From BM003 sp963783695 (lineage in GTDB: Bacteria > Pseudomonadota > Gammaproteobacteria > Steroidobacterales > BM003), in contig CAWAOM010000001.1 of NCBI GenBank assembly GCA_963783695.1, forward strand, positions 1,123,672 to 1,187,671: a stretch of 64,000 nt of DNA, written 5' to 3'. Below, piece by piece: positions 8,870-18,394 of the stretch (its first letter is position 1; each line of letters opens with the position of its first letter). Under the pieces are notes generated by a model. That model worked only from the letters and a program-made list of their open reading frames with translations, made no database searches and was not told the origin of the DNA. The translations under genes and the position numbers were made by a program.

Positions 8870-9487
8870 ATGCTTGAATTTGGCAATCGCCTCCAGGACC
8901 TTCTGGATGCGACACGGAAACTCGAATTCCTGGGGCCACTGGCACTCCGCCTCTACCTCGTCCCGGTATTCTGGGTGGCCGGCATGAACAAGGTCGGCGG
9001 GTTCGACAATGTCGTCGCGTGGTTTGGTAACCCCGATTGGGGGCTTGGCCTTCCCGCGCCGGCGTTAATGGCATTTCTCGCCACCGCAACCGAGGTCGTC
9101 GGAGCTGTGCTTTTACTGTTCGGTTTGGCGACCCGCTGGATCTGTCTCCCGCTGATGGCAACGATGATTGTCGCGGCCACGACCGTGCATTGGGACAATG
9201 GCTGGCAGGCAGTGCATGATTCGCAAAGTCCGTTTGCCAGCGAGTATGTCGGCGCTATCGAAGGCGGTGACGCCGCCGCTGCCGGGGAGCGCCTGCAGCG
9301 CGCCAAAGCGATCCTCGAGGAGCACGGCAACTACGAATGGCTGACCGGGTCCGGCTCGTACGTCATCTCGAACAGCGGGATCGAATTTGCCGCCACCTAC
9401 TTCGTGATGCTACTTGCGCTGTTTTTTATCGGTGGCGGCAGGTTCTTCAGCGTCGACTACTGGATCGAGGAACGTTTTCGCAGTTAG
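8870..9487 (+). CDS. DoxX family membrane protein
   Basis: 205 aa with four predicted membrane segments: near 20-40, FLATATEVVGAVLLLFGLA, WICLPLMATMIVAATT and YFVMLLALFFIGGG. This is the DoxX arrangement, and DoxX proteins commonly end DUF2282-DUF692-DUF2063 operons. A periplasmic-type insert of about 60 residues (WDNGWQAVHDSQSPF onward) lies between spans 3 and 4. Molecular role unknown; redox or metal-stress function is inferred from context only. It sits 26 nt after the DUF2063 gene and converges on lpdA. Confidence 0.85.
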   Translation: MLEFGNRLQDLLDATRKLEFLGPLALRLYLVPVFWVAGMNKVGGFDNVVAWFGNPDWGLGLPAPALMAFLATATEVVGAVLLLFGLATRWICLPLMATMIVAATTVHWDNGWQAVHDSQSPFASEYVGAIEGGDAAAAGERLQRAKAILEEHGNYEWLTGSGSYVISNSGIEFAATYFVMLLALFFIGGGRFFSVDYWIEERFRS

Positions 9488-9509
9488 CGTCGCACCCAGC
9501 CACGCCGAT

Positions 9510-11264
9510 TCATTTCTTTTTTGGCGCATAGAGATCGGTAATCGTCCCCTCAAACATTTCGGCGGCGAGGGCCACGGTCTCGGACAAAGTCGGATGCGGA
9601 TGGATCGTCAGAGCGATGTCGGCGGCATCGCAACCCATCTCTATCGCCAACCCCACTTCGGCGATCAGGTCACCCGCGTTGGTTCCAACGATACCCGCAC
9701 CGATCACCCGATCGGTTGCCGGATCGAACAACATCTTGGTGAATCCCTCGTCGCGCCCGATTGCCAGCGAGCGGCCGCTTGCCGCCCATGGGAAAACTCC
9801 CTTGTGGAACGGAATGTCCTGCTCACGCGCCTGCAACTCCGTCACTCCCACCCAGGCAACCTCAGGGTCGGTATATGCAACCGAAGGGATCACACGAGCA
9901 TCAAAGGCGCGTTTGCGACCCGCCGCGACCTCCGCCGCCACCCGAGCCTCGTGCGTCGCCTTGTGTGCCAGCATCGGTTCGCCGCATATATCACCGATCG
10001 CAAAGATATGGCCGACATTGGTACGTTGCTGTTTGTCCACCGCGATGAACCCGCGCTCATCGACGTTGATGGCGGCATTTTCCGCGCCGATAGAATGGCC
10101 ATTGGGACGCCGGCCGACCGCCACCAGGACACGGCCGAACGTCTGCGGCTCAGGCGCGCCATCGCCGCCGAAGCTGACGCGCAATCCGTCATCGAGCGCT
10201 TCGATGGCGGTGACCGCGACTCCCAGCATAACGCGTCGATAACGCTTGCCGATCCTTTTCTCCAGCGGCCGCACGAGATCCGGATCGCAGCCGGGCATCA
10301 ATTGTTCGGTTAATTCCACGACAGTCACGCTGACTCCAAGGGCGTCATAGACCGTTGCCATTTCGAGACCGATAATGCCGCCGCCAATCACCAGCAGGCT
10401 ATCCGGCAACTCCTCGAGTTCGAGCGCGGCGGTTGAATCCATGATCCGCGGATCATCAGGCAAACCCGGTAACATCAGCGCCTCGGAGCCGGCCGCGATG
10501 ATGCACTGTTCGAACCTGAGCAGCTGCGTGCCGTCAGCACCAAGGACAGACAGATGATGGTCGTCCACGAACCCGGCCTCACCGGTCAAGACTCTCACCT
10601 TTCTCTTGCGGGCAAGCCCATCCAGGCCGCCCGTCAGTTTCGCCACGACATCGTTTTTCCAGCCACGCAGCGCGTCCCTGTCGATCGCCGGCTCGGCAAA
10701 ACGAATCCCATGCGCCGCCATCGCATTTGCATCCTCGATGACTTTTGCCGCATGCAGTAGCGCTTTCGAAGGAATACACCCGACATTCAGGCAGACACCA
10801 CCAAGGGTTGGCCAGCGCTCAATCAACACAACGTCGAAACCGAGATCTGCGGCACGAAACGCGGCCGTGTAGCCGCCCGGCCCGGCGCCAAGCACGGCGA
10901 TCGCGCATGACAGGTCAGCACCATCCTCGGCTTGTGATGAGTGCTGACGGCCCTGTGACCGGATCGCCGTCCCGGACTCCGGTGCCGCAACGGTTTGCGC
11001 CTCGCCGCTATCGTCTTGTCCACCGCTAACCTGTAGCTGCAGCACAACGTCGCCCGCTGACACCTTGTCACCGACACCCACTGCCATTTTCTCAACGACG
11101 CCGGCAAACGGGGCCGGAATCTCCATCGCGGCCTTGTCGGTCTCAAGGGTGAGCAATGGCTGATCGACGGCAATCTCATCGCCCTCGCCGACCAGGACTT
11201 CGATGACATCTACATCACTGAAGTCGCCCAGTTCGGGAACAATGACCGGCATGATTTCGCTCAC
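9510..11264 (-). CDS. lpdA: dihydrolipoyl dehydrogenase with N-terminal lipoyl domain (PDH E3)
   Basis: 584 aa, longer than a plain E3 (about 475) because residues 1-80 are a biotinyl-lipoyl domain with the lipoylation site in LETDKAAMEIP. An Ala/Gly/Ser-rich linker leads into the flavoprotein: FAD motif AVLGAGPGGYTAAFRA, redox disulfide GGVCLNVGCIPSK, NAD-binding VIGGGIIGLEMA and the dimer-interface catalytic His in HPHPTLSE. It reoxidises dihydrolipoyl groups of the pyruvate dehydrogenase complex with NAD. Overlaps aceF by 4 nt (ATGA), so it is the last gene of aceEF-lpdA. Confidence 0.95.
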   Translation of the reverse strand: MSEIMPVIVPELGDFSDVDVIEVLVGEGDEIAVDQPLLTLETDKAAMEIPAPFAGVVEKMAVGVGDKVSAGDVVLQLQVSGGQDDSGEAQTVAAPESGTAIRSQGRQHSSQAEDGADLSCAIAVLGAGPGGYTAAFRAADLGFDVVLIERWPTLGGVCLNVGCIPSKALLHAAKVIEDANAMAAHGIRFAEPAIDRDALRGWKNDVVAKLTGGLDGLARKRKVRVLTGEAGFVDDHHLSVLGADGTQLLRFEQCIIAAGSEALMLPGLPDDPRIMDSTAALELEELPDSLLVIGGGIIGLEMATVYDALGVSVTVVELTEQLMPGCDPDLVRPLEKRIGKRYRRVMLGVAVTAIEALDDGLRVSFGGDGAPEPQTFGRVLVAVGRRPNGHSIGAENAAINVDERGFIAVDKQQRTNVGHIFAIGDICGEPMLAHKATHEARVAAEVAAGRKRAFDARVIPSVAYTDPEVAWVGVTELQAREQDIPFHKGVFPWAASGRSLAIGRDEGFTKMLFDPATDRVIGAGIVGTNAGDLIAEVGLAIEMGCDAADIALTIHPHPTLSETVALAAEMFEGTITDLYAPKKK

Positions 11265-12928
11265 GGGATAGCCTCCAGCAGGCCATCCACATCCGCCAGC
11301 GCATCGGCCAGGGCCCGGGTAAACCGGACCGCGGCGGCGCCGTCGATAACACGATGGTCATAAGACAGTGACAGAGGCAGCATCAGCCGTGGCAACCATG
11401 CACCCTGCTCGTAAACCGGGGTCATTGCCGAACGCGACACTCCCAGGATCGCGACTTCCGGCGCGTTGATAACAGGAGTAAACGCGGTGCCGCCAATACC
11501 GCCGAGGCTCGAAACAGTGAAGGTCCCGCCCTGCATTTCCTTGGCACTCAGCTTGCCGTCGCGCGCCCTCGCGCTCAGCGCCGCCAACTCCTCTGCCAGC
11601 TCATAGACGTCCTTCTTGTCGGCATCGCGGATCACCGGAACCATAAGCCCGTTTGGTGTATCGGCGGCAAACCCGATGTGGCAATACTGTTTCATTACCA
11701 GGCTCTCGCCATCCTCGTGCAGGGAGGCGTTGACCACCGGAAATTGCAGCAGCGCCCGGGCACACGCGCGAATGATGAACGCCAACGGCGTGAGCCGCAG
11801 CCCTCTCTCCGCAGCAGCGCCCTTCAGCTTGGCCCGCCTTGCCTCCATAGCGGTAATGTCCGCCTCATCGAACTGGGTAACATGCGGGATATTGACCCAA
11901 CTCGCATGCAACCGCGGTCCGGAAATTTTCTGAATCCGTGACAGCGGTTCGACGGTCACCGGACCGAAGCTGGCGAAATCGACGCTGGCGACCGCGGGCA
12001 GACCGCCTGATGCGCCCCGTTGCAACTGCTGTTTGACCCAGGCTTTTACGTCGTCACGCGTGACCCGTGCTTTTGCCCCGGTACCTTTGACCTGGCCAAG
12101 ATCGGCGCCGATTTCACGGGCGAATTTGCGTACTGACGGACTTGCATGAACCTGGCTGAAAGACTTCTCGTCTATTCGCGGCAAGCCAGTTGCGGGTCCC
12201 GATGACACCCGGGCCGGCGCCTCTGGCGCCGTCTCTTTCTCAACCGCCGCGGTCACCGCCTTCGCCTTGTGCACCGGCTCCGCATCGGCGATCAGTACCA
12301 GGCCGTCATCGCCAACTTCGAGAATCGCGATCAGGTCGCCCTCTGAAACCTTGTCGCCAGCGCTTACTCTCAGATCGCGCAACCGGCCGGCGACCGGGGA
12401 CGGCACATCCATCGTCGCTTTTTCGGTTTCGAGGGTGATCAAGGCAGTCTCGGCGGCGACGGTATCGCCGGCCGCCACCAGCACCTCAATTACATCGACA
12501 TCGGCAAACTCGCCAATATCGGGGACCCGAATTTCGCGTAGTGTCGGGACCGGCTGGGTACGTTCGATCGCGGGGTCAGCGCCTCCCGCAGCGGCCGGAT
12601 CGACCGCCGTTTCCGGCTCATCCGGCTGATCGGCGTGGTCATTGCCGGGCTTGTCGCCGCCATGACCGGCTTCGGATTGCCCCTCTGCAGCGGACACTCG
12701 AAGCACAAGGATCGGATCCCCCTCGGACACCGTGGCGCCGGCCGCCAGCGCCAGCGAAACGACTTCACCCGCTTCGGGCGAAGGAATGTCCAGCGTCGCC
12801 TTGTCGGTTTCCAGCGTAACCAACGGATCTTCTTTGACAACGCGATCGCCCGGCTTGACCAGGACGTCGATGACATCGACATTCTGAAAGTCACCGATGT
12901 CCGGGACCGTCACTTCGATTTCGCGCAT
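11261..12928 (-). CDS. aceF: pyruvate dehydrogenase E2, dihydrolipoamide acetyltransferase
   Basis: 555 aa. Two lipoyl domains, with lipoyl-Lys motifs in LETDKATLDIPSP and LETEKATMDVPSP, are separated by acidic/Ala/Pro-rich linkers. An E1/E3-binding domain follows (SPSVRKFAREIGADLGQVKGTGAKARVTRDDV). The C-terminal catalytic domain ends with the active-site SYDHRVIDGA. ATG 12928 gives the family N-terminus MREIEVTVPDIGDF; there is no sign that the in-frame reading upstream of it, in the aceE-aceF gap, is translated. It transfers the acetyl group to CoA at the core of the complex. Confidence 0.96.
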   Translation of the reverse strand: MREIEVTVPDIGDFQNVDVIDVLVKPGDRVVKEDPLVTLETDKATLDIPSPEAGEVVSLALAAGATVSEGDPILVLRVSAAEGQSEAGHGGDKPGNDHADQPDEPETAVDPAAAGGADPAIERTQPVPTLREIRVPDIGEFADVDVIEVLVAAGDTVAAETALITLETEKATMDVPSPVAGRLRDLRVSAGDKVSEGDLIAILEVGDDGLVLIADAEPVHKAKAVTAAVEKETAPEAPARVSSGPATGLPRIDEKSFSQVHASPSVRKFAREIGADLGQVKGTGAKARVTRDDVKAWVKQQLQRGASGGLPAVASVDFASFGPVTVEPLSRIQKISGPRLHASWVNIPHVTQFDEADITAMEARRAKLKGAAAERGLRLTPLAFIIRACARALLQFPVVNASLHEDGESLVMKQYCHIGFAADTPNGLMVPVIRDADKKDVYELAEELAALSARARDGKLSAKEMQGGTFTVSSLGGIGGTAFTPVINAPEVAILGVSRSAMTPVYEQGAWLPRLMLPLSLSYDHRVIDGAAAVRFTRALADALADVDGLLEAIP

Positions 12929-12965
12929 CAGTTCCTGCCCTCCACCACGTCCGCAGCCGGCATGA

Positions 12966-15629
12966 CTAGCGACTGACCGGATCCGGCCGCTCCGGATCCA
13001 CGCCCAGGCGATCGATCGCCTCGTTAACCGTTGCCGCGTCAATCTTGCCTTCGTCCGCAAGCGCCTTCAGCGCCGTCACAACGATGTGATTGCGATTGAC
13101 CTCGAAATACTCGCGCAGCGCGGCGCGGGTGTCACTGCGGCCATAGCCGTCAGTGCCCAGCACAACATAGGGGCCGCGTACCCATGGCCGTATCTGATCG
13201 GGAACGAGCGTCATATAATCGCTGGCTGCAATAAACGGCCCCTCGCGATCGCCCAGGCATTCGCTGACATAGGTTTTACGTTGGGTCTCCTCGGGGTGCA
13301 GCCGATTCCAGCGATCGGTGCTGAGACCTTCGCGCCGCAGCTCGCTGAAACTGGTGACACTCCAGACATCCGCCGGGATGCTGAAATCCCGCTCGAGAAT
13401 CTCTGCCGCGGCAATCACCTCACGCAGGATCGTGCCTGACCCGAGCAATTGCGCTCGCACCCTGCCCTTGCCGCCAATCTGCAACAGGTACATGCCTTTG
13501 AGCACACCCTGCTCGACGCCGGGAGGCATCGCCGGCTGGCGATAATTCTCATTCATGCAGGTGATGTAATAGAAGACGTTCTCCATCTCAGTGTACATCC
13601 GGCGCATTCCGTCCTGGACGATGATAGCGAGCTCGTAAGCATAGGCCGGGTCGTAGCCAACGCAATTGGGAATCGTCGAGGCGAGGATATGGCTGTGACC
13701 GTCCTGGTGCTGCAGACCTTCTCCAGCCAGTGTCGTACGCCCGGCGGTACAGCCGATGAGAAATCCGCGCGCTTGCATATCGCCGGCCGCCCAAGCGAAA
13801 TCCCCCACACGCTGGAAGCCGAACATGGAATAGAACATGTAGAACGGAACCATATGTACGCCATGGTTGGCATACGAAGTGCCGGCCGCGGTCCAGGAGC
13901 TGATGGCACCGGCTTCGTTGATCCCCTCTTCCAGCATCTGCCCGGTCTTGTCCTCGCGGTAGTACATCAGCTGGTCGGCATCCTGCGGCGTGTACAGCTG
14001 CCCTACCGACGAGTAGATGCCGAATTGCCTGAACAAACCTTCCATGCCAAATGTCCGGGCCTCGTCCGGCACGATCGGCACGATGTGACGGCTGACATTG
14101 CGATCGCGCAACAGCACGGTGATGATTCTCACCAGCGCCATCGTGGTCGAAATCTCGCGATCGCCACTGCCCTCGAGCTGGGTTTTGAATGCCTCGAGCG
14201 GCGGCACCGTGAGCGGCTCGATCTTGTGGCGGCGCACCGGAAGAGAACCGCCGAGACGTGCGCGGCGCTCGCGCAGATACTCCATTTCCTCACTTTTCTC
14301 GGGCGGTTTGTAGAACGGTACCTTGTTAATTTCCTCGTCCGAAATCGGAATCCGAAACCGGTCGCGATAGTAGCGCAGCGCTTCGTCGTCGAGTTTTTTC
14401 TGCTGGTGGGCGATATTGAGACTCTCGCCGGATGCCCCCATGCCGAAACCCTTGACCGTTTTCGCCAGGATGACCGTTGGCTGACCCTTGTGGCTCGCGG
14501 CCGCCGCATAGGCAGCATGCACCTTGAAGGTATCGTGACCGCCCCGATTCAAGCGCCAGATGTCGTCATCCGACATGTTCGCAACCATGGCTTTGAGCTC
14601 GGGATACTGGCCAAAGAAATTGTCGCGGGTATAGCCGCCTCCCTTGGCCTTGAAATTCTGATACTCGCCGTCGAGACATTCCTCCATGCGCCGCCGCAAC
14701 AGTCCCTGGTCGTCACGCGCCAGCAGAGGATCCCAGCGCGACCCCCAAAGGACCTTGATGACATTCCAGCCGGCGCCAAGAAATGCGGCCTCGAGCTCCT
14801 GAATGATCTTGCCATTGCCGCGCACCGGGCCGTCGAGCCTTTGCAGGTTGCAATTGACGACAAAAACCAGGTTATCGAGACCCTCCCGCACCGGCATCGT
14901 CAGCGCACCCATCGATTCCGGTTCGTCCATCTCACCGTCACCGAGGAAACACCAGACCTTCTGGTCGCTGGGAGGAATAATGCCGCGATGCTCGAGATAG
15001 CGGCAGAACCTGGCCTGGTACAGCGCCATGAGCGGACCGAGACCCATCGATACCGTCGGGAACTGCCAGAAGTCCGGCATCAGCCAGGGATGCGGGTACG
15101 AGGAAAGCCCCTCGCCATTCACCTCCTGGCGAAATCGGTTCAGCTGCTTCTCGCTCAGGCGTCCCTCGAGATAGGCGCGTGCGTAAATACCCGGCGCGGA
15201 ATGACCCTGAATAAAAACCATGTCGCCGGGATGCTCTGCACCGGGAGCACGCCAGAAATGGTTGAACCCTACCTCGTACAACGTGGCCGACGACGCATAC
15301 GTCGAGATGTGCCCGCCGAGTTCAGCGCTACGCCGGTTTGCCTGCACCACCATGGCCATTGCATTCCAGCGAATATACGCCTCGATGCGCCGTTCCAGCG
15401 CGCGGTCGCCCGGGTAAGCCGGCTGCTGAACGGTCGAAATCGTGTTGAGGTAGGCTGTATTCGGCCGGAACGGCAGATACGCACCAGACCGGCGCGAGTG
15501 GTCAATCAGGCGGTCGAGTAAAAAATGAGCGCGTTCCGGCCCGTACGCCCGCAACACGGAATCAATCGACTCCAGCCATTCCTGTGTCTCGTCGGGATCG
15601 ATGTCGTCAAATCTTGCCATGTCTGCCAT
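12966..15629 (-). CDS. aceE: pyruvate dehydrogenase E1 component (homodimeric)
   Basis: 887 aa, the same size as E. coli AceE. The ThDP/Mg motif is GDGEMDEPESMGAL with the downstream NCNLQRLDG. Other family blocks include HISTYASSATLYEVGFNHFWR, KTVKGFGMG and DGYGRSD near the C-terminus. It decarboxylates pyruvate and reductively acetylates the E2 lipoyl groups. First gene of aceE-aceF-lpdA, transcribed leftwards. I saw no pdhR gene nearby and no obvious PdhR operator in the upstream 210 bp. Confidence 0.97.
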   Translation of the reverse strand: MADMARFDDIDPDETQEWLESIDSVLRAYGPERAHFLLDRLIDHSRRSGAYLPFRPNTAYLNTISTVQQPAYPGDRALERRIEAYIRWNAMAMVVQANRRSAELGGHISTYASSATLYEVGFNHFWRAPGAEHPGDMVFIQGHSAPGIYARAYLEGRLSEKQLNRFRQEVNGEGLSSYPHPWLMPDFWQFPTVSMGLGPLMALYQARFCRYLEHRGIIPPSDQKVWCFLGDGEMDEPESMGALTMPVREGLDNLVFVVNCNLQRLDGPVRGNGKIIQELEAAFLGAGWNVIKVLWGSRWDPLLARDDQGLLRRRMEECLDGEYQNFKAKGGGYTRDNFFGQYPELKAMVANMSDDDIWRLNRGGHDTFKVHAAYAAAASHKGQPTVILAKTVKGFGMGASGESLNIAHQQKKLDDEALRYYRDRFRIPISDEEINKVPFYKPPEKSEEMEYLRERRARLGGSLPVRRHKIEPLTVPPLEAFKTQLEGSGDREISTTMALVRIITVLLRDRNVSRHIVPIVPDEARTFGMEGLFRQFGIYSSVGQLYTPQDADQLMYYREDKTGQMLEEGINEAGAISSWTAAGTSYANHGVHMVPFYMFYSMFGFQRVGDFAWAAGDMQARGFLIGCTAGRTTLAGEGLQHQDGHSHILASTIPNCVGYDPAYAYELAIIVQDGMRRMYTEMENVFYYITCMNENYRQPAMPPGVEQGVLKGMYLLQIGGKGRVRAQLLGSGTILREVIAAAEILERDFSIPADVWSVTSFSELRREGLSTDRWNRLHPEETQRKTYVSECLGDREGPFIAASDYMTLVPDQIRPWVRGPYVVLGTDGYGRSDTRAALREYFEVNRNHIVVTALKALADEGKIDAATVNEAIDRLGVDPERPDPVSR

Positions 15630-15839
15630 GTAGGGATGCCCGCTTTTGCTGCGTAGATTTCGGGGTAGCGGTGGTGATTCGCAACGGCGCTCCTGCTACG
15701 ATGGAAACCGCTGTGATCCCACAGTCGTTTATATTCTCGATTAGTAGGCCTCGCTATCATCGAGGTTTAGATTTTTCTGGTCAAGGCGCGACTGTTTTCT
15801 CGGCTGTGAGACCGAAACAGCGTTACCAAAGGGAAAGCG
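15630..15839. promoter_or_regulatory. divergent intergenic region between aceE and the M17 peptidase gene
   Basis: About 210 bp separate the divergent genes, so promoters for both directions should lie here. The stretch around 15730-15775 is A+T-richer than its surroundings. An AAGGGAAAGCG Shine-Dalgarno segment sits just before the peptidase ATG at 15840. I did not find a convincing -35/-10 pair or an operator palindrome, so no finer call is made. Confidence 0.5.
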
Positions 15840-17342
15840 ATGGCCCTCGATCTGCCTGCAATGACACTGCCTCCACCGGTGCAGCGCATCGGTGAACTGA
15901 CGCCCACCTCGTTTCGTGGCCTCGAAGCAGCCGCATTTCTGTTGCCGCCGTCACCGGCCGCCCGGGTGTGGAAACAACTGCCGGGTGGCGCCGTATTACG
16001 CAAATTGTGGAACCGGCGCAGCGACAATCGTGCTGCGGCTCTCAGCCTGCAAAACGGCGAACTCTCGATCCACCTGATCGCTGTCGATGAGGGCGCCGAC
16101 TGCTTCACCTGTCTGCATGCCGCGCGCAAAGTGGTCGGCGAGGCGCTGAAGTCCAACCCCGCAAGTCTCGGGCTCGGCGCCGCGGGCCACGGCAATCTGT
16201 CGACAGCCCGGACTGCAGACGCGTTGCTCGCCGCGGCAGCGGCCGCCGTTTTTCCAATGCCGGCATTCAAGTCACGGGCGAAAGCGCCGAATCGGTTGCG
16301 TCGCCTCGTGCTCGTGGGCAATGCGGAACGCATAGATACCGGGAAAACCCTGGCTGCTGCGGCCGGTACAAATCTCGCCCGCTGGCTGACGGCGTTGCCC
16401 GCCAACCAGCTCGATCCGAAATCCTATAAATCGATCATCGGTCAACTCGCCAGGGCCGAGGGCTGGCAATTCGAGTATTTCGATCGCGCCAGATTAAGGC
16501 GTGAAAATGCCGGTGCGTTTCTGGCTGTCGCAAACGGTTCGGTCGGCGCCGGAATTGCGCGCCTGCGTTACGTGCCACAAGGTGTGAAATCGCCGCCGCG
16601 GCTTACGCTCGTTGGCAAGGGCGTCTGCTTCGACACCGGCGGAGTCAATCTCAAGCCTTTCAAGTCGATGCAGGGGATGCACGGCGACATGCAGGGCAGC
16701 GCGGTGGCGCTCGGCACGCTTCTGGCCTGCAGCCGCCTCGAATTGCCCTACCCGGTCGAATGTTGGCTCGCGATTACCGAAAACCTGATAGGTTCAGCCA
16801 GCTACAAGCCCAGCGACCTGATTACCGCTGCCAACGGCACAACGATCGAAATCGTCCATACCGATGCAGAAGGCAGGATGGTGCTCGCCGATACGCTGCA
16901 TCTCGCAAGCCGTGAAAAACCCCCTGTGGTAATCGATTTCGCGACACTGACCGGTGCCTGTTGCGTTGCGCTGACTACGCGTTACAGCGGTGTATTCAGT
17001 AATCGGCCAACATTGCATGACGCACTGATCACGGCAGGACGTACGAGCGGCGAGCGAGTCTGGCCGTTTCCGCTCGACGAGGACTTCGACGAGTTGCTCG
17101 AAAGCAAGGTCGCGGATATCCAGCAGTGTCCGGCGGGAAGCGAGGGCGACCATATCCTGGGGGCCCGGTTTCTCAACCGGTTCGTCGCGCCGGAGTCGGC
17201 ATGGATTCATGTTGATCTCAGCGCCGGGGAAAACAAGGGCGGCCTCGGGCACGTGGCAACCACCGTCACCGGGTTCGGCGTGCGCTTCGCACTGGATCTG
17301 CTCGAAACCCCCGACATGGTGGCGGCGCTGACAGCGGAATGA
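15840..17342 (+). CDS. M17 family leucyl aminopeptidase
   Basis: 500 aa, a dizinc/dimanganese cytosol aminopeptidase that removes N-terminal residues from peptides. The catalytic C-terminal domain has GKGVCFDTGGVNLKP (metal and catalytic Lys), HGDMQGSAVALG and the signature HTDAEGRMVLADTL, where the Arg is catalytic; the classical signature begins NTDAEGR, so the Asn is His here. The N-terminal domain is divergent from E. coli PepA, so I give no pepA/pepB symbol. Its stop overlaps pyrC by 4 nt (ATGA). Confidence 0.9.
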   Translation: MALDLPAMTLPPPVQRIGELTPTSFRGLEAAAFLLPPSPAARVWKQLPGGAVLRKLWNRRSDNRAAALSLQNGELSIHLIAVDEGADCFTCLHAARKVVGEALKSNPASLGLGAAGHGNLSTARTADALLAAAAAAVFPMPAFKSRAKAPNRLRRLVLVGNAERIDTGKTLAAAAGTNLARWLTALPANQLDPKSYKSIIGQLARAEGWQFEYFDRARLRRENAGAFLAVANGSVGAGIARLRYVPQGVKSPPRLTLVGKGVCFDTGGVNLKPFKSMQGMHGDMQGSAVALGTLLACSRLELPYPVECWLAITENLIGSASYKPSDLITAANGTTIEIVHTDAEGRMVLADTLHLASREKPPVVIDFATLTGACCVALTTRYSGVFSNRPTLHDALITAGRTSGERVWPFPLDEDFDELLESKVADIQQCPAGSEGDHILGARFLNRFVAPESAWIHVDLSAGENKGGLGHVATTVTGFGVRFALDLLETPDMVAALTAE

Positions 17343-18394
17343 GTGCAACGACACTGAAGATGGTCCGCCCGGACGACTGGCATCTGCATCTGCGCGACGG
17401 ACCGCAGCTTGCGAGCGTTGTCGAATTCACCGCGCAGAGATTCGCTCGCGCCATCGTGATGCCCAATCTGCAACCGCCGGTGACCACTACTGACCAGGCG
17501 CTCGCATACAAAGCGCGTATTCTCGCGGCATTGCCTGCGGATACCGCTTTTGAACCGTTGATGACGCTTTATCTCACCGACAACACCACCCCTGAGATCA
17601 TCGCCGACGCGGTTGCCAGCGATTCCGTGCAGGGGGTGAAGCTCTATCCGGCCGGTGCCACGACCAACTCGGATTCCGGAGTAACCGACCTTGCGCTATG
17701 CGCGCCCGCACTCGAGACAATGGCAGAGCTCGGCTTACCGTTGCTGGTGCACGGGGAAGTTGTCGATGACGCTATCGACATCTTCGATCGTGAACGGGTA
17801 TTCGTCGAAACCGTGCTCGACCCGTTACTGCGGCGATACCCCGATCTGCGGGTCGTGCTCGAGCACATTACGACCCGGCGGGCGGTCGATTTTGTCCGCA
17901 GCGCGGGCGACCACGTCGCCGCAACCATCACGCCTCAGCACCTGCTGTGTAATCGGAATGCACTGTTGGCAGGAGGCCTGCGCCCGCACAACTATTGCTT
18001 ACCCGTTCTCAAGGCCGAACGCCATCGGCAAGCGGTCCTCGAGGCAGCTACCGATGATCACCCGCGTTTCTTCCTCGGCACGGACAGCGCCCCGCATGCA
18101 AGGGACGCCAAGGAAAACGCCTGCGGCTGTGCCGGAATATTCTCGGCCCATGCCGGCATCGAACTATACGCCGAGGCATTCGCCGCCGCCGGACAATTGG
18201 CGCGACTCGAGGCCTTTGCGAGTCTGCGCGGCGCGGATTTCTACGGACTCGCGCGAAACAGCGACGAAATAACGTTGCAGCGCAAGGACTGGACCGTACC
18301 GGACACCCTGTCTTTCGGTGCCGAAGTGCTGGTGCCGTTCAGGGCCGGCGAGACCGTGCAATGGCAGTTGCAACAGGAGACGGCTGGTGACTGA
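17339..18394 (+). CDS. pyrC: dihydroorotase (class II)
   Basis: 351 aa, third step of UMP synthesis: cyclises carbamoyl-aspartate to dihydroorotate. Metal ligands are in PDDWHLHLRDG, the carboxylated Lys in GVKLYPAGATTNSDSG, then the His ligands in LLVHGEV and VLEHITTRRAV, and the catalytic Asp in LGTDSAPH. Length and motifs fit the class II enzyme of E. coli (348 aa). Overlaps both neighbours, giving a tight peptidase-pyrC-rnt operon. Confidence 0.95.
   Translation: MSATTLKMVRPDDWHLHLRDGPQLASVVEFTAQRFARAIVMPNLQPPVTTTDQALAYKARILAALPADTAFEPLMTLYLTDNTTPEIIADAVASDSVQGVKLYPAGATTNSDSGVTDLALCAPALETMAELGLPLLVHGEVVDDAIDIFDRERVFVETVLDPLLRRYPDLRVVLEHITTRRAVDFVRSAGDHVAATITPQHLLCNRNALLAGGLRPHNYCLPVLKAERHRQAVLEAATDDHPRFFLGTDSAPHARDAKENACGCAGIFSAHAGIELYAEAFAAAGQLARLEAFASLRGADFYGLARNSDEITLQRKDWTVPDTLSFGAEVLVPFRAGETVQWQLQQETAGD

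Noticed and set aside
13449..15521. 690-codon open frame on the plus strand opposite aceE
   Set aside because: Antisense shadow of a high-G+C gene; the minus strand encodes a full, motif-complete AceE, and the plus-strand translation is His/Arg-rich with no domain.
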